Shown piece by piece: positions 5,563 through 9,762 of a DNA stretch of 9,762 bases; within the stretch, counting starts at the first letter, position 1, and the number at the start of each line of letters is the position of its first letter. A program made the translations under genes and the position numbers. The DNA is from Collinsella sp. (lineage in GTDB: Bacteria; Actinomycetota; Coriobacteriia; Coriobacteriales; Coriobacteriaceae): positions 1 to 9,762 of the forward strand of contig JAIHVJ010000160.1 in NCBI GenBank assembly GCA_022720335.1, read 5' to 3'. The notes beneath the pieces are model-generated. The model did no database searches. It saw nothing but the letters and a program-made list of their open reading frames with translations, and was not told the origin of the DNA.

Positions 5563-7338
5563 ATGGTCGACAAGCTCCTGCGTGCCACGGACGCCTTCCG
5601 TGCTAACCAGCAGGTCGAGGACCGCGTCCTGGACTCTAACGACCAGGAGCGCGAGCGCGGCATTACGATTCTCGCCAAGAACATCTCTATCGAGTACAAG
5701 GACGTTAAGATCAACGTCATCGACACCCCGGGCCACGCCGACTTTGGCGGCGAGGTCGAGCGCGTGCTGCGTATGGCCGACGGCGCCCTGCTGCTGGTTG
5801 ACGCTTTTGAGGGCCCCATGCCCCAGACCCGCTTCGTGCTGCGTCACGCTATCGACACCGGGCTCAAGATCATGATCGTCATCAACAAGATCGACCGTCC
5901 GGGTGCTAACCCCGAGAAGGCCTACAACGACTGCCTGGACCTTATGGCCGATCTGGGTGCTACCGACGACCAGCTCGAGTTTGCCATGGAGCATGTCATC
6001 TACGCCAGTGGCGTCAACGGCTTTGCCCGCCTTGACCCCAACGACGGCAACATGGACATGTACCCGCTGCTCGATATGATCATCGACGACATGCCCGCTC
6101 CCGAGGTTGACGAGAACGCCCCGCTGGCCATGCAGTGCGTGACCATCGACCACTCCAACTTCGTCGGCCGTATCGGCATCGGCCGCGTGTACTCCGGCAC
6201 CATCCACCAGGGCGATCAGATCCTGGTTGTGAAGAACGACGGCTCCAGCGCCACCGCTACCGTCAAGCAGCTCTTTACCTTCGACTACCTGGGCCGTACC
6301 GAGTGCCAGGAAGTCGGCGCCGGCGACATCGCCGCCGTCGTGGGTATCGACCGCACCGATATCGGCGATGTCTACACCGACCCCGAGAACCCCGTTGAGC
6401 TCGAGCCCATCGAGATCGACCCGCCGACCCTGTCCATCGTCTTTGAGGCTTCGACTTCCCCGCTCGTCGGTCGCGACGGCGACATCGTGGGCGCCCGTCA
6501 GCTCAAGGAGCGCCTGTTCAACGAGGCCGAGAACAACGTGACCATGAAGATCGAGGAGCTCGAGGACAAGAGCGGCGTCGAGGTCTCTGGCCGCGGCATT
6601 CTGCACCTGTCCGTTCTGATGGAGTCTATGCGCCGCGAGGGCTTTGAGTTCCAGGTCGGCCGTCCCCGCGTTCTGTTTAAGAAGGACGAGAACGGCAACA
6701 AGATGGAGCCTGTCGAGCAGGCCGTCGTCGAGTGCCCGGACGAGTACTCGGGCAAGGTCGTTGAGGTCTTCGGCACCTCCGGTGGCATCATGACGAGCAT
6801 GGATACCTCGGGCATCGTGACGCACCTTGAGTTTAAGATCCCGACGCGTGGCATCATGGGCCTTAAGAACCGCATCATGAACGTCACCCACGGCGAGGGC
6901 GTGTTCTACCACACCTTCCTGGAGTACGGTCCCTACGCCGGCGAGATCGGCAACCGTCAAAACGGTGCCATGATCTCCATGACCACCGAGAAGGCCGTTG
7001 CCTATGCCCTGGGCACGCTGCAGGAGCGCGGCCAGCTGTTTGTTGAGCCGGGCACCGAGTGCTACGAGGGCATGATCGTGGGAGAGCGCAGCAAGGCCGG
7101 CGACATGGTCGTCAACATCGCCCGTACCAAGAACCTGGGCAACCAGCGTTCCTCGACCTCCGATATTTCCGTGCAGCTGGTGCCGCCCCGCACCTTCTCG
7201 CTGGAGGAGGCGCTGGAGTACATCGCCGATGACGAGCTGGTGGAGATCACTCCCAAGAATATTCGCCTGCGCAAGCGTCTGCTCAATGCCACCGACCGCA
7301 AGAAGGCCGCCGTCCGCGCCGGTCAGGTCAACAAATAA
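5563..7338 (+). CDS. typA: TypA/BipA translational GTPase, N-terminal P-loop missing
   Basis: TypA (BipA) is a ribosome-associated GTPase of the EF-G/LepA class, involved in 50S assembly and stress growth. This 591-aa frame carries the G2 motif RERGITI (T35), G3 DTPGHADFGGEVERV (D54), G4 NKIDRPGA (N108, D111) and G5 YASGVNGF, then the beta-barrel, EF-G-like and TypA C-terminal domains, with an intact end. Its first residue aligns with residue 21 of E. coli TypA. The missing part includes IAHVDHGK, the G1/P-loop. Three codons of the lost segment (AAG ACG ACG, the K-T-T of GKTT) are visible at 5554-5562, but they follow an in-frame TAA at 5551. There is no good ribosome binding site before ATG 5563. 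As read here, the product should not bind GTP normally. A real deletion, a pseudogene and an assembly error are all possible. Confidence 0.92.
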   Translation: MVDKLLRATDAFRANQQVEDRVLDSNDQERERGITILAKNISIEYKDVKINVIDTPGHADFGGEVERVLRMADGALLLVDAFEGPMPQTRFVLRHAIDTGLKIMIVINKIDRPGANPEKAYNDCLDLMADLGATDDQLEFAMEHVIYASGVNGFARLDPNDGNMDMYPLLDMIIDDMPAPEVDENAPLAMQCVTIDHSNFVGRIGIGRVYSGTIHQGDQILVVKNDGSSATATVKQLFTFDYLGRTECQEVGAGDIAAVVGIDRTDIGDVYTDPENPVELEPIEIDPPTLSIVFEASTSPLVGRDGDIVGARQLKERLFNEAENNVTMKIEELEDKSGVEVSGRGILHLSVLMESMRREGFEFQVGRPRVLFKKDENGNKMEPVEQAVVECPDEYSGKVVEVFGTSGGIMTSMDTSGIVTHLEFKIPTRGIMGLKNRIMNVTHGEGVFYHTFLEYGPYAGEIGNRQNGAMISMTTEKAVAYALGTLQERGQLFVEPGTECYEGMIVGERSKAGDMVVNIARTKNLGNQRSSTSDISVQLVPPRTFSLEEALEYIADDELVEITPKNIRLRKRLLNATDRKKAAVRAGQVNK

Positions 7339-7368
7339 GCGCTGAGCTTTATAGCGTCTAACAAGAAA

Positions 7369-7400
7369 GGGCGTCGACCGTAATGGTCGGCGCCCTTTTT
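7369..7400 (+). terminator. Terminator after typA, probably bidirectional
   Basis: The stem 7369-7379 pairs with 7385-7395 (11 bp, one G-U pair) around GTAAT and is followed by TTTTT (7396-7400). On the minus strand the same stem is followed by TTTCTT, so it can also end transcription of the converging minus-strand gene. Confidence 0.9.
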
Positions 7401-7461
7401 GGTGCAAGGGGGTCAGGTTAGTTTGCACCACCACAAAGGTGCCTGTCCCCATTGTGGTGGT
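7401..7461. repeat. REP-like pair of overlapping palindromes
   Basis: Two inverted repeats with equal 15-nt spacers lie side by side. GGTGCAA (7401-7407) pairs with TTGCACC (7423-7429), and ACCACCACAA (7427-7436) pairs with TTGTGGTGGT (7452-7461). They share 7427-7429, so they would form alternative structures. The loop of the second contains GGTGCCTGTCCCC. The block fills the gap between converging genes, typical of REP-like extragenic palindromes. Whether copies occur elsewhere cannot be seen here. Confidence 0.65.
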
Positions 7462-7470
7462 TTGGCCAGC

Positions 7471-8616
7471 TTAAGCGGTGGGGAGTCCTGGCGTGTTGGC
7501 CGGCTGCTGCGGTTTGAGGTGGGCGTTGCGCCAGATGATCTGGATGATGTAGCCGAGCGTGAAGACGAAGGCTACGCCGCTGATGAAGTTGCCTACGAGA
7601 GGGATTGCCGTGAGCACGCCCGCGATTATGCCGCCGACGGCTGCCATGACGTAGCGGTTCTGGCTGTGTCCGACCATACGCGCGATGGCACAACCCGAGA
7701 AGGCCGCAGAGACGAGCGCGATACCGATAACGCCGCACATGAGGGCTCCGGCAAGCGACAGGCCGGCAATAGAGATAATCAACAGCAGGATGGCGGGGAC
7801 GATGGCTACCGTGCCCAGAAGACCACTCACCCACAGCGGCGTGGGGCGCTGGTGGAGCATTCCGGCGGCGCTGGCGGTTGCACGCGGAAAGACGAGCTCG
7901 AGCAGCAAAGCGACAAAGCAGGTGGAAAGCGCCCCGGCGACGATGCCGCCGATGACATCGTTGACGGTGGAGGTGTCCTCGTTCTCGGTGCGGTCGATCT
8001 TGAGTGCGCCGACCTCGGCTCCCGAGGCGCGCTCGGGATCCTCGGAAACATGCGCGTTCACGGTGCCGGAGATACGGGCGTTCTTGCCCAGGATGAGCTT
8101 GTCGGCCCAAACCTCAACATCGCCATCGACCGTGCCATCGATGGTCACCGTGTCGCCTGCGAGCGCTGCCGACTTGACGGAGCCGCGCAGGGCAACCGTC
8201 TCGCCCGCTGCGTAGAAGCAGCTGGCGGTGCTATCGGTGTTGAGGACGACATGCTGTCCCGCGACGGTTACGCTGCCAGCAACCGTGGTCTGGGCGATAT
8301 CGATGGTGCGTGCAGCCAGGCGAACGGCACCGCCCACCGTGCAGTCGTGAATCGAAAGCGAATCGCCGGCGGCGATAATGTCGCGGTCGATGGAGGCGTC
8401 ATCGAGGTTGAGGTTCTGACCGGCCCAATACAGGTCGCCCTCAACACCGGACGGATTGGAGTCGTTGTCGGTCGCAAGAACATTGCCTGCGGTATCCGTG
8501 CCGGCAAAAGCTGCGGCGGGAAGGGCGGCAAGTGCCAGCGCGATAAGGGCGAGGGCGACAAAGAGATGACTCCGTGCTTTGTGACGGCGCGTCGGTGGGA
8601 TTTGATTGCAAGGCAT
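7471..8616 (-). CDS. Extracytoplasmic bactofilin-like protein with C-terminal membrane domain
   Basis: This 381-aa predicted membrane protein starts at ATG 8616, preceded on its strand by AAGGA at 6 nt; an in-frame ATG 16 codons upstream lacks such a site. Residues 10-38 form a basic stretch, hydrophobic core and AFA-G cleavage site, so the following part is probably outside the membrane. Residues about 55-190 are a series of short valine-, glycine- and aspartate-rich repeats (for example GSVTVAGQHV, GTVDGDVEV) as in bactofilins and other polymer-forming right-handed beta-helices. A charged linker (190-218) leads to about five hydrophobic segments (220-245, 262-284, 285-310, 322-345, 346-363) and a short polar tail. 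Cytoplasmic bactofilins lack the signal and membrane parts. A surface scaffold or cell-envelope role is possible, but no function is established. Confidence 0.8.
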   Translation of the reverse strand: MPCNQIPPTRRHKARSHLFVALALIALALAALPAAAFAGTDTAGNVLATDNDSNPSGVEGDLYWAGQNLNLDDASIDRDIIAAGDSLSIHDCTVGGAVRLAARTIDIAQTTVAGSVTVAGQHVVLNTDSTASCFYAAGETVALRGSVKSAALAGDTVTIDGTVDGDVEVWADKLILGKNARISGTVNAHVSEDPERASGAEVGALKIDRTENEDTSTVNDVIGGIVAGALSTCFVALLLELVFPRATASAAGMLHQRPTPLWVSGLLGTVAIVPAILLLIISIAGLSLAGALMCGVIGIALVSAAFSGCAIARMVGHSQNRYVMAAVGGIIAGVLTAIPLVGNFISGVAFVFTLGYIIQIIWRNAHLKPQQPANTPGLPTA

Positions 8617-8628
8617 AGTGAATCCTTC

Positions 8629-8653
8629 GTTAGGTGCTCGACATATACCTAAC
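8629..8653. promoter_or_regulatory. Inverted repeat in the leader of the bactofilin-like gene
   Basis: GTTAGGT (8629-8635) and ACCTAAC (8647-8653) form a perfect 7-11-7 inverted repeat 13 nt upstream of the start at 8616, on its 5' side. It spans a TATATG that could be a -10 element. It may be an operator or an RNA stem; no convincing -35 box is seen. Confidence 0.35.
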
Positions 8654-8678
8654 AGGGTACCCAACGCGTGGGCGCTCT

Positions 8679-8695
8679 AAAAGAACCTCTCGGTT
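8679..8695 (-). terminator. Weak hairpin after the TRIC-family gene
   Basis: On the minus strand AACC and GGTT form a 4-bp stem with a GAGA tetraloop, followed by CTTTT. It is too short for a confident intrinsic terminator, so read-through into the next minus-strand gene is plausible. Confidence 0.25.
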
Positions 8696-8722
8696 GCATT
8701 TCGAGGTAAAAGGCCACGCCAA

Positions 8723-9412
8723 CTACTTTTTACGATGCAAAAAGCGGGCGATGTCTTCCTCGGTAGGGCTTTTGATGTCAAAGCGCAGCGAAAGCCAGCG
8801 CAGTCCCATGGTCACCGCGACGCACACGATGAGCGCGGTAACGTTGGTGACAAGGCCGCTCATGACAAGGCACACGTAACTTGCCGATCCGGCGATGGCC
8901 GCGATGGCGTAGAAGTTGGTGCGCTGGAAAATGCCTGGCACCACGCCCATAAAGCCGTCGCGCAGCATGCCACCGCCCACTGCGGTGAAAAAGCCCATCA
9001 TGATGCAAACCGCCGGCGCAAATCCGTAGACCAGGGCCTTGTCCGCACCGGTGGCGGCGTAGATGCCGACCGAGATGATGTCGAGCAGGGGAATGAGCTT
9101 GTCGGGCTTATCGACGATTGCCGGGAAGATGTAGATGATAGCCGCCGTGGCAATGGAGAGCGGCAGGGCCATGGGCTGGTTGAGAATGTAGACGTTGCCC
9201 ACCTGGAGCGTCATGTCGCGCAAAAGACCGCCGCCCAGGCCGCAAACCACAGCAAGCGCGACTGCGCCCACCAGGTCGAGCTTGTGCTCGCGCGCGACCA
9301 ACACGCCCGAGATCGAGGCCGCGACAACGGCGAACATCTCGAGCCAAAACGGGATGGCGACCATGGCGTCCGAGGCGTGTGCGGTAACGGTCAAAGCGGC
9401 GACGACGGGCAA
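8723..9412 (-). CDS. TRIC/UPF0126 family membrane protein (YadS/YicG-like)
   Basis: This 229-aa integral membrane protein belongs to the UPF0126 family, also annotated as trimeric intracellular cation channel (TRIC) family; some members have been linked to glycine transport. It shows the expected internal duplication: each half carries a glycine-rich motif, GLGGGLLRDM at 58-67 and VGGGMLRDG at 145-153. About seven hydrophobic helices are visible (about 22-40, 47-64, 82-100, 110-120, 130-145, 167-187, 190-206), ending in a charged cytoplasmic tail. The start is TTG 9412, supported by AAAGGA 7 nt upstream. An ATG 16 codons later has no such site. The gene precedes the bactofilin-like gene on the same strand with a 106-bp gap. 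The transported substrate cannot be told from sequence. Confidence 0.88.
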   Translation of the reverse strand: MPVVAALTVTAHASDAMVAIPFWLEMFAVVAASISGVLVAREHKLDLVGAVALAVVCGLGGGLLRDMTLQVGNVYILNQPMALPLSIATAAIIYIFPAIVDKPDKLIPLLDIISVGIYAATGADKALVYGFAPAVCIMMGFFTAVGGGMLRDGFMGVVPGIFQRTNFYAIAAIAGSASYVCLVMSGLVTNVTALIVCVAVTMGLRWLSLRFDIKSPTEEDIARFLHRKK

Positions 9413-9443
9413 GATAGAGTCCTTTGGGTTATGGGTTTAGACA

Positions 9444-9475
9444 ATGCCCGTACATAGTACATGGTTGTTGGGCAT
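9444..9475. promoter_or_regulatory. Inverted repeat upstream of the TRIC-family gene
   Basis: ATGCCC (9444-9449) and GGGCAT (9470-9475) flank the palindromic GTACATAGTAC (9450-9460), about 32-63 bp before the TTG start. The minus strand reads TACTAT across 9454-9459, a possible -10 box without a clear -35. A regulatory site is possible but unproven. Confidence 0.3.
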
Positions 9476-9546
9476 CGCGACCCCATTCCTCGGCAAACGG
9501 TCGGGGGCAGGTGTGGGCGTGGCGTTGCTGGAATGCCGGGGGTCCA

Positions 9547-9611
9547 AAACATGTACGTCAGCCTCCAAAAATGTCAAAAAATGTCGTTTTTGAAGGGTGA
9601 TGTACATGTTT
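9547..9611. repeat. Foldback repeat with 25-bp arms
   Basis: The arm 9547-9571 pairs with 9587-9611 at 22 of 25 positions around a 15-nt loop. The outer ten pairs (AAACATGTAC with GTACATGTTT) are perfect. The A-rich arm end and loop also carry a short direct repeat (AAAAATGTC at 9567-9575 and 9577-9585). The element lies between a tRNA-Ser and the TRIC-family gene, in a region where no gene is supported. It resembles a small dispersed palindromic unit; copy number cannot be judged here. Confidence 0.75.
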
Positions 9612-9646
9612 GGTTGGGATGTGCGGCCGAGAGGGGATCCGATAAC

Positions 9647-9673
9647 AAAAAAGCTCCCGTTGCTGGGAGCTTT
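9647..9673 (-). terminator. Terminator of tRNA-Ser
   Basis: On the minus strand a stem of GCTCCC and GGGAGC (extended to 9 bp with flanking A/T pairs, 9650-9658 with 9665-9673) is followed by TTTTTT (complement of 9647-9652). It lies 12 nt after the tRNA-Ser CCA end. Confidence 0.9.
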
Positions 9674-9684
9674 CTCAACCAAAA

Positions 9685-9762
9685 TGGCGGAGGAGGAGGG
9701 ATTCGAACCCTCGTGACCTTATACAGGCCAAACGGTTTTCGAGACCGCCGCATTCAACCACT
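9685..9762 (-). tRNA. tRNA-Ser(CGA), 5' end beyond window
   Basis: The 3' part of a class II tRNA is visible on the minus strand. The CCA end is at 9685-9687, the 3' acceptor strand CTCCTCC at 9689-9695, and the T-arm GAGGG-TTCGAAT-CCCTC at 9696-9712. A long variable arm follows, then an anticodon loop CTCGAAA giving anticodon CGA for the codon UCG. About the first 15 nt (acceptor 5' strand and part of the D-arm) lie beyond base 9762. The long variable arm and anticodon fit serine. Confidence 0.95.

Noticed and set aside
5545..7452. Long open frame on the minus strand opposite typA (about 635 codons)
   Set aside because: It has the same antisense artefact composition and covers a clearly coding typA.
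7399..8652. Plus-strand open frame opposite the bactofilin-like gene
   Set aside because: Its composition is charged and repetitive, without a domain. The minus-strand product has a signal peptide, beta repeats, membrane helices and a good ribosome binding site.
8735..9457. Plus-strand open frame opposite the TRIC-family gene
   Set aside because: The minus-strand frame carries both family glycine motifs and membrane helices; the plus-strand frame is a hydrophilic shadow.
9437..9682. Small minus-strand open frame (81 codons) between tRNA-Ser and the TRIC-family gene
   Set aside because: It overlaps the tRNA-Ser terminator, the foldback repeat and the probable promoter of the TRIC-family gene, and has no family resemblance.

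Overview
The window is GC-rich, densely coding and actinobacterial in character. Gene content, codon use and the gyrB-gyrA arrangement suggest a member of the Coriobacteriia, most likely a Collinsella-type gut anaerobe. That assignment is inferred from protein character and was not searched.

Layout. Positions 1-3407 hold the 3' part of gyrB and a complete gyrA, separated by 11 bp that carry a strong ribosome binding site. A terminator closes this unit. It runs directly into a 186-nt nearly palindromic element (3475-3660) with no convincing gene. A tRNA promoter follows at once and drives tRNA-Ile(GAU), then a perfect 16-bp hairpin, tRNA-Ala(UGC), a second identical tRNA-Ile(GAU) and a terminator (about 3665-4053). 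From 4169 to 7338 four plus-strand genes are closely packed: a DUF151 bifunctional-nuclease-family protein, a small membrane protein, an acidic protein of unknown function, and typA/bipA. The typA reading frame lacks the first ~20 residues of the family, including the GTP-binding P-loop. A bidirectional terminator and a REP-like palindromic repeat (7369-7461) separate these genes from two minus-strand membrane genes. One has an extracytoplasmic bactofilin-like domain and a multi-span membrane tail. The other is a TRIC/UPF0126 family channel or transporter. The right edge holds a foldback repeat (9547-9611), a terminator, and a minus-strand tRNA-Ser(CGA) cut by the window end.

How it fits together. 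Most of the content is core housekeeping: gyrase supercoils DNA, the tRNAs serve translation, and TypA is a ribosome-associated GTPase. No phage, transposase, CRISPR or defence system is visible. The points worth attention are: phenylalanine at the GyrA position equivalent to E. coli Ser83 (a classical quinolone-resistance site); the loss of the TypA P-loop with its last codons still visible behind a stop; the large foldback element between gyrA and the tRNAs; a hairpin inside the tRNA cluster; and an unusual acidic N-terminal extension on GyrA.
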